Source: Ruminococcus sp.
GTDB lineage: Bacteria; Bacillota; Clostridia; Oscillospirales; Ruminococcaceae
NCBI GenBank assembly: GCA_029062165.1
Contig: JAIDQQ010000016.1
Coordinates: 30,230 to 94,229, forward strand
Direction: 5' to 3'
DNA length: 64,000 nt
In this document: positions 10,026-18,388 of the stretch, piece after piece
Position numbering within the stretch: the first letter of the stretch is position 1
Layout: each line of letters begins with the position of its first letter
The notes under the pieces: model-generated
The model's input: only the letters and a program-made list of their open reading frames with translations
The model's database searches: none
Told to the model about the DNA's origin: nothing
Position numbers and translations under genes: made by a program

Positions 10026-10628
10026 ATGATTGCGATTATAGATTACGGAGCAGGAAACATTTTCAGTGTAAAAAATGCTCTCGACTATCTCGGACTTGAA
10101 AGCATTCTGACATCTGATAAAAATTCAATAGAGAACGCCGACGCTGTAATACTTCCAGGGGTAGGAGCATTTCCGTCAGCTATGAAAATGCTTGAAAATT
10201 CCGGACTTATAAACACTATAAAGGAGCAGGCAAAAATAAAGCCGTTTCTGGGAATATGTCTCGGAATGCAGTTAATTTTTGAAAAAGGTTACGAGTTTGA
10301 AGAATGTGACGGTCTCGGACTGATAAAGGGTTCTGTGCGGAAAATGGAAAGCGAAGATTTGATAATACCACACATGGGCTGGAATAAACTGGAAGTCATT
10401 AATAACTGCCGACTTCTTGACGGTCTCGGCGATAATGAGTACGTTTATTTTGTACACTCGTATAAGGCGGAATGTGCTGATAAGGATATATCCGCATACT
10501 GTGAGTACGGCGGACGTGTACCGGCATTAGTCCACGACGGAAAATATGTATATGGTGCACAGTTCCACCCCGAAAAAAGCGGTGAAACAGGTTTGAAAAT
10601 ACTGAAAAATTTCGGAGGTCTCATATGA
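10026..10628 (+). CDS. hisH: Imidazole glycerol phosphate synthase, glutaminase subunit
   Basis: Class I glutamine amidotransferase that supplies ammonia to HisF. The 200-aa protein has the oxyanion/nucleophile motif PFLGICLGMQL (catalytic Cys) and the C-terminal QFHPEKSG motif (catalytic His and Glu). The start directly follows the hisB stop, with an AGGGGG element upstream. It overlaps hisA by ATGA. Its partner hisF is not next door but 4.4 kb downstream, beyond an islet of unrelated genes. Confidence 0.97.
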   Translation: MIAIIDYGAGNIFSVKNALDYLGLESILTSDKNSIENADAVILPGVGAFPSAMKMLENSGLINTIKEQAKIKPFLGICLGMQLIFEKGYEFEECDGLGLIKGSVRKMESEDLIIPHMGWNKLEVINNCRLLDGLGDNEYVYFVHSYKAECADKDISAYCEYGGRVPALVHDGKYVYGAQFHPEKSGETGLKILKNFGGLI

Positions 10629-11353
10629 TTATTTTACCTGCTATAGACATCAAAGACGGCAATTGTGTAAGGCTTTTCAAGGGAGATTTTTCCACTGTCG
10701 AAAAAGTAGCTACAGACTATCTCGAAACCGCAAAGAGTTTTGAAAATGCCGGTGCTGAATGGATACATATGGTTGACCTCGACGGAGCTAAAGAGGGTAG
10801 ACCTGTTAATACAAAAATATATACAGATGTCGCCGAAAAGACCGGTTTAAAAGTGGAACTCGGCGGAGGTATCAGAAGTCTTGAAACGATTCAGGAGTAC
10901 TTGAATATGGGTATTTCAAGAGTAATATTAGGTTCTGTAGCACTCAAAAATCCGCAACTTGTCCGTGATGCCGTCGAGAAGTTCGGCAGTGAAAAGATTG
11001 TAGTCGGTATAGATGCCATGAATGGTATGGTAGCTACTGAAGGTTGGCTTGAAACTTCCGACGTAAATTATATTGACCTCGCCAATCAGATGATAAAATC
11101 GGGTGTGAAGTACTTTATTTTCACGGATATTTCAAAAGACGGTACACTATCGGGTGTCAATAAGGAACAGTTACAGGCACTGGCGGACGGTACAGCAGAT
11201 TGTAACATAATCGCAAGTGGTGGAGTACATACAATGGACGATATAAAGGCTTGTAAGGCTATGGGACTTTACGGCACTATATGCGGAAAATCTATCTATA
11301 AAGGTACTCTTGACTTAAAACAAGCCATTGAATATGCTGAAAAAAATTCTTAA
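10625..11353 (+). CDS. hisA: ProFAR isomerase (HisA)
   Basis: TIM-barrel isomerase acting on ProFAR (phosphoribosyl-formimino-AICAR-phosphate); 242 aa. Signatures: LPAIDIKDGNCVRLFKGDF with the first catalytic Asp, VDLDGAKEGRP, VELGGGIRS, FTDISKDGTLSG and IASGGVHTMDD, the two halves of the internally duplicated (beta-alpha)8 barrel with its phosphate sites. The next small gene begins inside its last codons. Confidence 0.97.
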   Translation: MIILPAIDIKDGNCVRLFKGDFSTVEKVATDYLETAKSFENAGAEWIHMVDLDGAKEGRPVNTKIYTDVAEKTGLKVELGGGIRSLETIQEYLNMGISRVILGSVALKNPQLVRDAVEKFGSEKIVVGIDAMNGMVATEGWLETSDVNYIDLANQMIKSGVKYFIFTDISKDGTLSGVNKEQLQALADGTADCNIIASGGVHTMDDIKACKAMGLYGTICGKSIYKGTLDLKQAIEYAEKNS

Positions 11354-11564
11354 AATCTGTATAATTATTTTTGCGGTATGGCTATTTATGGGAATCATTG
11401 ATTATACACTTGTTGCGGTCATGGAAAAAAAGCCGTTTTTCTGTACAGCAGATGAGGACTATCATTATTCCGGAATAGGCTATGAATTTTATATTTATTA
11501 TAGTGAATACATATTCTATATTTTCGGTCAGATAGCGGACAGTACCTTGACCGGCGGAGGATAA
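11334..11564 (+). CDS. Small membrane protein, unknown
   Basis: A 76-aa protein starting with MLKKILKICIIIF, followed by one hydrophobic segment (about residues 5-25) and an acidic, Tyr-rich remainder. The ATG overlaps the end of hisA by 20 bp in another frame, and the stop is one base before the next start, so it appears translationally coupled within the his transcript. I recognise no family. It is the first gene of an islet (11334-15020) that separates hisA from hisF. Confidence 0.6.
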   Translation: MLKKILKICIIIFAVWLFMGIIDYTLVAVMEKKPFFCTADEDYHYSGIGYEFYIYYSEYIFYIFGQIADSTLTGGG

Positions 11565-11565
11565 T

Positions 11566-12282
11566 ATGTGGACAGAAATAAATTCTGAAAAAGACATTGA
11601 AGATTTCATGAAGAAAACAGATATATGTGCAGAAGACGAATCATTTGAAATAATATATATGAAATACGAAAATCATAGTCTTTTGCTTATTCTTGAATGT
11701 TGGTTGTGCAGACTTGAAATGTTTTTCGAGGGTGTACAGTATTTCAATAATTTCAGACTCGGCAGAGATTACTGGGATTACTGCGGTAGATGTTACCTTG
11801 AATTTCGTACTGATTTACTTGGAAAAACTCGTGATGACCGGCTTATTGTATGGACGGATAATCATAGAATTTTAAACTGTGAAAATATTTTTTTTAATGA
11901 TACAAACGGAGCTGTTATTGTTGCATATCAAATGAAATACAGGATTACGGACAGAATAAACAATACTATGACTGAATCTTCCCTTAAAGAAATCGTTGAA
12001 GAAAATCATCTTATAGAAATTGCATGGGATGGTTTCTATGCAAATCTTGACGACTATATAAAATCTGAATCTGATGAGGCTGAAGAATACGGCATTACAA
12101 GCCGTGAATCAGTCAAGCCGTATTTCAGTTGTTACGGACTTAAATATTTTACTGAAACTGAAACAACATATATAATAATGACGATAGAATTTAATGACAT
12201 AAATAATAAATATCTCGGATATTATGATATTGTTTTCGATAAAAACCTTGAAATCATTGACGATTTTTTTGTTATAGAATAA
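11566..12282 (+). CDS. Hypothetical protein of the hisA-hisF islet
   Basis: A 238-aa acidic soluble protein with no signal peptide. GGAGG lies a few bases before the ATG. The sequence is rich in Glu, Asp, Asn, Tyr and Ile and contains a Trp/Cys/Tyr cluster (DYWDYCGRCYLEF) at about residues 65-80. I recognise no family. The AT-rich codon use and the surrounding small orphan genes suggest accessory DNA; an immunity-type protein is one possibility but nothing in the sequence proves it. Confidence 0.7.
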   Translation: MWTEINSEKDIEDFMKKTDICAEDESFEIIYMKYENHSLLLILECWLCRLEMFFEGVQYFNNFRLGRDYWDYCGRCYLEFRTDLLGKTRDDRLIVWTDNHRILNCENIFFNDTNGAVIVAYQMKYRITDRINNTMTESSLKEIVEENHLIEIAWDGFYANLDDYIKSESDEAEEYGITSRESVKPYFSCYGLKYFTETETTYIIMTIEFNDINNKYLGYYDIVFDKNLEIIDDFFVIE

Positions 12283-12301
12283 TCTTTGAATGGAGACTGA
12301 A

Positions 12302-12688
12302 ATGTTATTTACTTTAACAGATATTATAACTAAAAATGATATAATTTTTGTTTCCGGCGTTACGCATACCGGAAGTATAAAAGGAATATGGAAATCTTCT
12401 TTAATACCCGTACTAATGCAACACTATAGCATTGAAATTGATTTCAGCGTTATTGACAGAAATTCAATAATCATCAATAAGGATTCTACAGATATAAATT
12501 CAGAAATCGTTGACGACAGAGTTATTTTTACATGTTTATGTGAAGATATTGACGAAATATATTATATCAGATTTTCATTTGACGGTCTGGAAATGCTTGA
12601 CATTAAAAATGATGATTTTACTATAAAAAAAGGCGATTTTATTACTTTTTCAGTTCCGTTCAGTAGAATCGGAATATATCCGTATTAA
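12302..12688 (+). CDS. Hypothetical protein of the hisA-hisF islet
   Basis: A 128-aa soluble protein beginning MLFTLTDIITKND. I chose ATG 12302 because GGAG lies about five bases upstream; an earlier in-frame ATG at 12290 has no good ribosome site. The alternating hydrophobic pattern suggests a mostly beta-sheet fold. No family is recognised. It lies 20 bp after the preceding islet gene. Confidence 0.6.
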   Translation: MLFTLTDIITKNDIIFVSGVTHTGSIKGIWKSSLIPVLMQHYSIEIDFSVIDRNSIIINKDSTDINSEIVDDRVIFTCLCEDIDEIYYIRFSFDGLEMLDIKNDDFTIKKGDFITFSVPFSRIGIYPY

Positions 12689-12708
12689 TATAAAGGATAA
12701 TAACTATT

Positions 12709-13563
12709 ATGATAGACACAATATTATTTCCGTCAAGCTACTTTTCAATAAAAGAAGTCGACGAAGATTTAAAAAAAGAATACGAAGCAGCAAAAGCAAC
12801 AGGCTTATTTGATGTGATACTGTTCGGATATGACAAGTGGTTTAATGAGGGAAAACTTGTTTTAAATCACACACCTGATTCACCGTGCAATGCGGTTATG
12901 CGTGGCTGGATGATGAAACCTGAACAATATTCCGTGTTTTATGAAAAGTTACGTAATAATAACATAAACTTAATCACTACTCCCGAAGAATATACTTTAA
13001 TGCATATTTTCCCGAATATATATAACGTATTCGGGAACGATACCGCCAGAATGAAGATTTTCCCTTTACATGAAGAAATTGATATTGAATCAATTAAAAA
13101 GAATTTTGGAAAATTTATGGTAAAAGATTTTGTCAAGTCTGTAAAAGGAACTCAGTTTCCACGTTTTTTTGACAGTTCGGTAACGCAAGAAAAATTCAAT
13201 GAGTATATGGAAGTATTTTATAAATACCGTGGCGATTTACTGACCGGCGGTATCTGTATAAAGGAATTTCTTGATTTGCGGTACTACGGCGGAAAAACCA
13301 ACGAATACAGAGTATTCTATATAAACAATAAAATAGCGTCTGTAAGCAGAAATTCCGGTCAGGAACTGTATACGAATCAACCACCGACAGAATTAATTGA
13401 AAAATACAGTAATCTTGCAAGCCGTTATTATACCATTGATTATGCGGAATTGTCTGACGGTACGTGGAAAGTTATTGAAGCCGGTGACGGAAGTGTTTCT
13501 GGTTTGTCGGAAAATCAGAATATTTGTAATTATTTCAGAATGTTATTTTACGCTTTTAAATGA
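12709..13563 (+). CDS. ATP-grasp domain protein, R2K-like
   Basis: A 284-aa soluble protein. The C-terminal half reads as an ATP-grasp: a lysine strand KFMVKDFVKSVKGTQFP (about 140-157), then EYRVFYINNKIASVSRNSG (about 199-217), and a metal-binding end WKVIEAGDGSVSGLSE near 255-272. This layout resembles the R2K clade of ATP-grasp enzymes, which has been proposed to ligate or modify proteins or peptides, in some cases in conflict systems; its substrate here is unknown. It is the only enzyme-like gene in the islet. Family call is moderate, function is open. Confidence 0.65.
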   Translation: MIDTILFPSSYFSIKEVDEDLKKEYEAAKATGLFDVILFGYDKWFNEGKLVLNHTPDSPCNAVMRGWMMKPEQYSVFYEKLRNNNINLITTPEEYTLMHIFPNIYNVFGNDTARMKIFPLHEEIDIESIKKNFGKFMVKDFVKSVKGTQFPRFFDSSVTQEKFNEYMEVFYKYRGDLLTGGICIKEFLDLRYYGGKTNEYRVFYINNKIASVSRNSGQELYTNQPPTELIEKYSNLASRYYTIDYAELSDGTWKVIEAGDGSVSGLSENQNICNYFRMLFYAFK

Positions 13564-13573
13564 GGTGAACACG

Positions 13574-13903
13574 ATGTTTTCAAATTTTGTTGAAGGTATT
13601 ATAATGCTTTCGATTTTGGCTGAACCGTTATTTATACAGTTTTTATTGTATCTTCCGGCAAAACTGATATTTAAAAAAGTACCTAAAAATAAATTATATA
13701 CTGCTTGTCTGATAATCAATACAATTTTATTGTTTATAAGTAAGAGTGCGTATTTAAGTTCACAGAATCCTGCCGACATGGAACCTATGGACGCTTTTGA
13801 CGGTCTCATAATTACGATAATGTGGTTACCGTGGTATGTAGTCGTACTGATATCTTGTATAGCAGGTAATATAGAAGCGAAAAATAATCAGAAAAAGAAA
13901 TAA
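13574..13903 (+). CDS. Small integral membrane protein, unknown
   Basis: A 109-aa protein with about three hydrophobic segments (around residues 8-27, 40-58 and 80-100) and a Lys-rich C-terminal end. ATG 13574 follows GAGGTG at 13562-13567 and starts 10 bp after the ATP-grasp gene. An upstream extension of the frame to 13397 overlaps the ATP-grasp gene and lacks a ribosome site, so it is not used. Family unknown. Confidence 0.6.
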   Translation: MFSNFVEGIIMLSILAEPLFIQFLLYLPAKLIFKKVPKNKLYTACLIINTILLFISKSAYLSSQNPADMEPMDAFDGLIITIMWLPWYVVVLISCIAGNIEAKNNQKKK

Positions 13904-13917
13904 ACGGAGGAAAATTA

Positions 13918-14376
13918 ATGTTGACAAAACCTCATTCAGGCTGGAGTGATTTTCAGTTAGATGGAACAGCCATATATGGATTAAGTTATCTTGATGATAT
14001 AGCTTCCAACTGGTTGGAGCAGGCAATACACGGACTTGAAACAATGAATCCGTTTTGTGTAAAGGGTTATATGGAACCTGACCGTTTTCTGTGCGTTGTA
14101 AGTTATTATAACTGTCATATAATCTGCGAAAATGAGGATAAAAGGCTTTTAAGCAAGGAAGATATTTATACAGAATATTCACATACATCTATGATAGATT
14201 TCTGTAAATTCCTCTACAATGATATTCATGAATATATTGACGAATGGACGACATTTGTTGATTACGAAGAATGTGATTTTGAAGAACACAAAAAAGAACT
14301 TGAAAACAAATTAGAACGTCTTAAAAATCTCATAACAGAAAGGGAAGAAGATTTTAATAAATATACATGGTTTTGA
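13918..14376 (+). CDS. Hypothetical protein of the hisA-hisF islet (immunity-like size)
   Basis: A 152-aa acidic protein preceded by GGAGG. The N-terminal half contains GWSDFQLDGTAIYGLSYLDD; the C-terminal third (about 115-150) is a charged helix rich in Glu and Lys, possibly a short coiled coil. Size, acidity and context resemble polymorphic-toxin immunity proteins, but I cannot name a family and no toxin is visible nearby. Confidence 0.65.
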   Translation: MLTKPHSGWSDFQLDGTAIYGLSYLDDIASNWLEQAIHGLETMNPFCVKGYMEPDRFLCVVSYYNCHIICENEDKRLLSKEDIYTEYSHTSMIDFCKFLYNDIHEYIDEWTTFVDYEECDFEEHKKELENKLERLKNLITEREEDFNKYTWF

Positions 14377-14462
14377 AATTATGAAACTTGTTATAAAAGC
14401 GATAACTAAATTGATGAAGCATATAAAAATTTTCTGAATATGAAATCGTAAGAGGTGTTTTC

Positions 14463-15020
14463 ATGGGTAACAGAATATATTTTAAAAAAGTAACTAAAGA
14501 TGATGATTCACTTAAAATGTCCAATATACTTACAGACGTTTTAATAGACGGTTTGTTAGTCGGAGGTTCTGAACTTGCCAAAACAGAAAGTCAGAGAAGA
14601 CTTATAGTTTTTTTAGCTGAAAAACAACAGTCAGTAGTCGGGCTTGGAACTGTCGGATTTGACATCATAGAAATGCCTTGGCAGACGGAAACTTTTGATA
14701 CCGATAAAGAATTTATGCTGGAAGTAATAAAATATATAAGTCAGGAAAATTGGTGGCAGAATATCGGGTATATTCCGTCGCCTGAAGCTATTGAATATGT
14801 GCTGAACGGCTTTGAAATACTGATTAATAAGATGACAATTAATGACGTTGACGAAGATAATCTGAATGAATGGATTTCCGAAGCCGATAGTAATGACCCT
14901 GTTTATTGTGGCTATCCAGAATGTCCGAAACATAGAATAATTCTGTCAGCTTTAGGCTGTAAATTCTGTAATGACGAAAAATATGCTGAACAGGTTTTAA
15001 AAAAATATAAAGGAGGATAA
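14463..15020 (+). CDS. Hypothetical protein with a C-terminal cysteine cluster
   Basis: A 185-aa protein preceded by AGAGGTG. The last 40 residues contain a pattern CGYPEC...C..C with a histidine ([10 protein letters not shown], later LGCKFCND), which could bind zinc. The N-terminal part has a hydrophobic [14 protein letters not shown] stretch. No family recognised. It ends three bases before hisF and is the last gene of the islet. The 86-bp gap before it (14377-14462) shows no coding signal. Confidence 0.65.
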   Translation: MGNRIYFKKVTKDDDSLKMSNILTDVLIDGLLVGGSELAKTESQRRLIVFLAEKQQSVVGLGTVGFDIIEMPWQTETFDTDKEFMLEVIKYISQENWWQNIGYIPSPEAIEYVLNGFEILINKMTINDVDEDNLNEWISEADSNDPVYCGYPECPKHRIILSALGCKFCNDEKYAEQVLKKYKGG

Positions 15021-15023
15021 AAA

Positions 15024-15779
15024 ATGCTTGCAAAAAGGATAATACCGTGTCTTGATGTTCGTAATGGTAAAGTAGTAAAGGGCGTAAACTTCGAGGGTGT
15101 ACGAGACGTCGGCGACCCTGTCGAGAGTGCCGAGGAGTACAACAGACAAGGTGCGGACGAGATAGTATTTTACGATATAACGGCATCATTCGAGGGTAGG
15201 GGAGTATTTCTTGATGTCGTCCGTGAAACTGCTAAAAAAGTTTTCGTGCCGTTGACAGTCGGCGGTGGTATAAAGACTGTAGACGATATTCGGGAGACTT
15301 TAAGAGCCGGTGCAGATAAAGTTTCCGTAAACTCGCAGGCGGTAAAGAATCCGCAGTTGATACACGACGGTGCGGATATTTTCGGCAGTCAGTGTATATG
15401 TGTCGGTATAGACGCTAAAAAAATCGCTGACCACAAATGGACGGTCTACATAAACGGCGGACGTATTGATATGGGTCTTGACCTGATAGACTGGGTACAT
15501 CATATTGAAAAACTCGGAGCAGGTGAAATATGTCTGAACTCCATAGATGCCGACGGTACTAAAGAGGGTTTCGACATAGAGATGTTAAAAGCTGTCTGCG
15601 ATAACTGTAGTATACCGGTAATCGCCAGCGGTGGAGCAGGTAAAATTAACGACTTTGCGGAAGTCTTTGAAAAAACCGGTGCAACTGCTTCCTTAGCAGC
15701 TTCGCTGTTTCATTTCAAGGAACTTACCGTACAGGAAGTAAAATCGTACTGTCGAGGAAGAGGAATCACAGTAAGATGA
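15024..15779 (+). CDS. hisF: Imidazole glycerol phosphate synthase, cyclase subunit
   Basis: TIM-barrel cyclase that uses HisH-derived ammonia to make imidazole glycerol phosphate and AICAR. At 251 aa it is full length, with [19 protein letters not shown] (catalytic Asp near residue 11), [26 protein letters not shown] (second catalytic Asp) and [17 protein letters not shown] precedes the ATG. GC content returns to that of the core his genes after the islet. Its stop overlaps the next small gene in ATGA. Confidence 0.97.
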   Translation: MLAKRIIPCLDVRNGKVVKGVNFEGVRDVGDPVESAEEYNRQGADEIVFYDITASFEGRGVFLDVVRETAKKVFVPLTVGGGIKTVDDIRETLRAGADKVSVNSQAVKNPQLIHDGADIFGSQCICVGIDAKKIADHKWTVYINGGRIDMGLDLIDWVHHIEKLGAGEICLNSIDADGTKEGFDIEMLKAVCDNCSIPVIASGGAGKINDFAEVFEKTGATASLAASLFHFKELTVQEVKSYCRGRGITVR

Positions 15780-16108
15780 AAATATTTAATAAAATATATC
15801 CGCTTATTTACGGAGTTTTCGGAAGTCTCGGTTTTCTGTGCTGTATAAATATTTTCATGGATTTGGATTATAAAGTTTCTGCACACCCATACTCACACCC
15901 GTTCTGTGTGGTTGCCGGAAGTCTTTCACTGATTATATGTATGGCTGTATTCTGTCTTGACATAACGTCATTTATGGATAATGAAAGAAAATTCCGCCGT
16001 ATTCTGAAAGGAATGTCAATAACTGCCGTTTCGTTTGTGATATGCTTTTTTGCATGGAACGGACTATGGCAGTTTGTAAGCGGATTTATAAGTAAAAATG
16101 GGTGGTGA
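15776..16108 (+). CDS. Small membrane protein, unknown
   Basis: A 110-aa protein with three to four hydrophobic segments (about 8-27, 42-62, 77-98). Coupled to hisF by a 4-bp overlap. No family recognised; it and the following acetyltransferase form a second small insertion in the his operon, between hisF and hisI. Confidence 0.6.
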   Translation: MKIFNKIYPLIYGVFGSLGFLCCINIFMDLDYKVSAHPYSHPFCVVAGSLSLIICMAVFCLDITSFMDNERKFRRILKGMSITAVSFVICFFAWNGLWQFVSGFISKNGW

Positions 16109-16112
16109 TAAA

Positions 16113-16517
16113 ATGAACATAGTCTATAAAGATACTCATGACTTTAGCTGTAAACAGCTTGAAGATTTGTTTTTGTCTGTTGAATGGTCGTCGGGTCATT
16201 ATCCTGATAAACTTGTAACGGCAATGAAAAACTTTGAGACAGTCTTTTCTGCATGGGACGGCAACAGACTTGTCGGCATGATATGTGCGATGGACGACGG
16301 AATTATGACGGCATATATTCATTATCTGCTTGTAAATCCCGAATATCAGGACAAAAAAATAGGCAGAGAGCTTGTCAGAATGGCAAAGGAAAAATATTCT
16401 GATTATCTTAGAATAGTAGTGGTTGCATATGATTCTGAACTTGTTTTTTATGAAAAATGCGGATTTGAAAAATCAGATAATGCAAGTCCGATGTTTATAA
16501 CGTCATTATGGACTTAG
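16113..16517 (+). CDS. GNAT family N-acetyltransferase
   Basis: A 134-aa protein with the GNAT core: a beta strand GNRLVGMICAMDDGIMTAYIH followed by LLVNPEYQDKKIGRELVRMA, the acetyl-CoA-binding Q/R-x-x-G-x-G/A loop in the form QDKKIG, and a C-terminal FYEKCGFEKSD. The substrate is unknown. ATG 16113 is chosen over ATG 16098 because GGTGG lies seven bases before it. Position between hisF and hisI gives no clear metabolic link. Confidence 0.8.
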   Translation: MNIVYKDTHDFSCKQLEDLFLSVEWSSGHYPDKLVTAMKNFETVFSAWDGNRLVGMICAMDDGIMTAYIHYLLVNPEYQDKKIGRELVRMAKEKYSDYLRIVVVAYDSELVFYEKCGFEKSDNASPMFITSLWT

Positions 16518-16530
16518 AAAGGAGAATTAA

Positions 16531-16878
16531 ATGATAAAAATTGACCTGAATGACCTTGATAAATTTTTCGTCAAGGGCGAACTGATACCGGCAATCTGCT
16601 ATGAAGTGAATACTAAAACCGTACTTATGCTTGCGTACATGAACAAGGAGAGTTTAAAAAAGACTCTCGAGACAGGCTATACATGGTTCTGGAGCAGGTC
16701 ACGGCAGGAGTACTGGAATAAGGGAGCGACTTCCGGACACTTACAGAAAGTAGTATCAATATACGGCGATTGCGATAACGATACTCTTTTAGTGAACGTC
16801 GAACAGACCGGCGTGGCGTGTCATACAGGAAGCTATAGTTGTTTCTTTAACGAAATATATAATGATAAGGAGAATTAA
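16531..16878 (+). CDS. hisI: Phosphoribosyl-AMP cyclohydrolase
   Basis: Zinc/Mg-dependent hydrolase opening the purine ring of phosphoribosyl-AMP, third step of histidine synthesis. The 115-aa protein contains [30 protein letters not shown] and the metal motif GDCDNDTLL followed by [13 protein letters not shown], giving the conserved Asp and Cys ligands. AAAGGAG precedes it. It is separate from hisE, unlike the fused enterobacterial enzyme. Confidence 0.96.
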   Translation: MIKIDLNDLDKFFVKGELIPAICYEVNTKTVLMLAYMNKESLKKTLETGYTWFWSRSRQEYWNKGATSGHLQKVVSIYGDCDNDTLLVNVEQTGVACHTGSYSCFFNEIYNDKEN

Positions 16879-16880
16879 TT

Positions 16881-17219
16881 ATGACTGTTTATGAAGAAAT
16901 TTTTGAAGTAATCAAGGAAAGAAAAAAACAGTACGAAAACGGCACATCTGCTGAAAATTCGTATACCTGTTATCTTTTCGACAAGGGCGTTGACAAAATC
17001 TGCAAGAAAGTCGGCGAGGAAGCTACAGAAACGGTAATTGCCGCAAAAAACGGCGATAATAACGAGTTAATGAACGAAATCAATGACCTGCTCTATCATG
17101 TCATGGTACTCTGTGCGAATCAGGGACTTGAATGGTCAGATGTTGAAAAGGTTCTCGACGAAAGAAACGAAAAAATAGGTAATCTCAAGAAATTCCACGA
17201 GGTTGACAAGAATACATAA
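16881..17219 (+). CDS. hisE: Phosphoribosyl-ATP pyrophosphatase
   Basis: All-alpha MazG-like pyrophosphohydrolase hydrolysing phosphoribosyl-ATP, second step of the pathway. The 112-aa protein shows the acidic helix motif VGEEATETVIAAKNGD and EINDLLYHVMVL. It starts two bases after hisI. Its last 20 residues and stop (17157-17219) are present a second time at the end of the following gene (18082-18144), 56 of 63 nt identical by my alignment. Confidence 0.95.
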   Translation: MTVYEEIFEVIKERKKQYENGTSAENSYTCYLFDKGVDKICKKVGEEATETVIAAKNGDNNELMNEINDLLYHVMVLCANQGLEWSDVEKVLDERNEKIGNLKKFHEVDKNT

Positions 17220-17256
17220 AAAATACACTTTCGGAATTTTAAGAGGTGAAGTTAAA

Positions 17257-18144
17257 TTGAATACTTTATATGTATCAGATTTAGACGGAACGTTATTAAG
17301 AAGCGACGAAACTATATCAGAATATACAAATGAAATTATAAACAGTCTGACAGAAAAAGGCATGATTTTTTCTTATGCTACAGCAAGGTCTTTTGTGACT
17401 GCAAAAAAGGTTACTAAGGGTTTGACTGCCAAAATACCTGTAATAGTTTATAACGGAGCGTTTGTTATTGACAACATTTCAGAAAAAATATTAATTGAAA
17501 ATTATTTTGACAATACAGTTGAAAACTTACTGGAAGATTTATTTAATAATGAAGTGTACCCTATAGTTTATGCTTTTATAAATGATGAGGAAAAATTTTC
17601 ATTTGTTCCGGAATTATGTACACAAGGTATGAATGTTTTTATTGACAGCCGAAAAGGTGATATTCGCACAAATGCTGTAAAAACGGTCAGTGATTTGAAG
17701 TCAGGGAAAATTTTCTACATAACCTGTATTGATGAACCCAGAAAACTTGAACCGTTATACAAAAAATATCAACATGATTTTCATTGCGTTTATCAAAAGG
17801 ATATTTATTCTGAAGAACAATGGCTTGAAATCATGCCGAAAGAAACATCAAAATCAAATGCAATAAAGCATTTACAGGCTTTAATGAAGTGTGAAAGATT
17901 AGTTGTTTTCGGAGACGGCAAAAATGATATAGATATGTTTCTGTCAGCCGATGAAGGATACGCTGTACAAAATGCTCATGATGACTTGAAAAAATATGCT
18001 ACTGCAATCATTTCTTCAAACGATAACAATGGTGTTGCTAAGTGGCTTGAACATAATTACAATCGTGTAAATTCTGATGTGTACGAAAGAAACGAAAAAA
18101 CAGGTAATCTTAAAAAATTCCACGAAGTCGACAAGAATACATGA
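17257..18144 (+). CDS. HAD-superfamily (Cof-type) phosphatase with a hisE-derived C-terminal tail
   Basis: A 295-aa HAD hydrolase: motif I VSDLDGTLLRSDE near the N terminus, motif II ATARS, a type IIB cap domain in the middle, and motif IV FGDGKNDIDMF near residues 214-224. AGAGGTG (17242-17248) points to TTG 17257 as start. As the only phosphatase in a his operon lacking a HisN/HisB phosphatase, it may dephosphorylate histidinol phosphate; that is inference, since Cof-type enzymes act on many sugar phosphates. Oddity: its last 20 residues repeat the HisE C terminus with two changes and are unrelated to the HAD fold. Confidence 0.85.
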   Translation: MNTLYVSDLDGTLLRSDETISEYTNEIINSLTEKGMIFSYATARSFVTAKKVTKGLTAKIPVIVYNGAFVIDNISEKILIENYFDNTVENLLEDLFNNEVYPIVYAFINDEEKFSFVPELCTQGMNVFIDSRKGDIRTNAVKTVSDLKSGKIFYITCIDEPRKLEPLYKKYQHDFHCVYQKDIYSEEQWLEIMPKETSKSNAIKHLQALMKCERLVVFGDGKNDIDMFLSADEGYAVQNAHDDLKKYATAIISSNDNNGVAKWLEHNYNRVNSDVYERNEKTGNLKKFHEVDKNT

Positions 18145-18153
18145 TTTTATAGT

Positions 18154-18187
18154 AAAAAGCGGTATGTTATGGCATATCGCTTTTTGT
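18154..18187 (+). terminator. Intrinsic terminator of the his operon
   Basis: AAAAAGCGGTATG and CATATCGCTTTTT form a 13-bp stem with one G-T wobble and a six-base loop, ending in a T run. It lies 10 bp after the HAD stop codon. Confidence 0.8.
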
Positions 18188-18260
18188 ATGCGTCTTTACC
18201 TGCTCCGGACAGATTTTCTGTTGTAAAAAACTGTCATAATATAAAAAGCTAAGAAATGTA

Positions 18261-18289
18261 TTGACATAATTCAAAAAAATAAGTATAAT
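18261..18289 (+). promoter_or_regulatory. SigA promoter of the M60-sortase operon
   Basis: TTGACA (18261-18266) and TATAAT (18284-18289) are both perfect and separated by 17 bp, about 100 bp upstream of the M60 peptidase start. The 5' leader shows no obvious structure. Confidence 0.85.
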
Positions 18290-18388
18290 ATTATTACAGA
18301 TATGTTTAAATAATTTTGATATAGCTTTCAGTGTGTCAAAAATAAGAATGATATCCGGCTGAATTTCCGGAATCAGAAAGGATTAATT

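Noticed and set aside
13397..13573. N-terminal extension of the small membrane protein
   Set aside because: It overlaps the ATP-grasp gene in another frame and lacks a ribosome site, while ATG 13574 has one.
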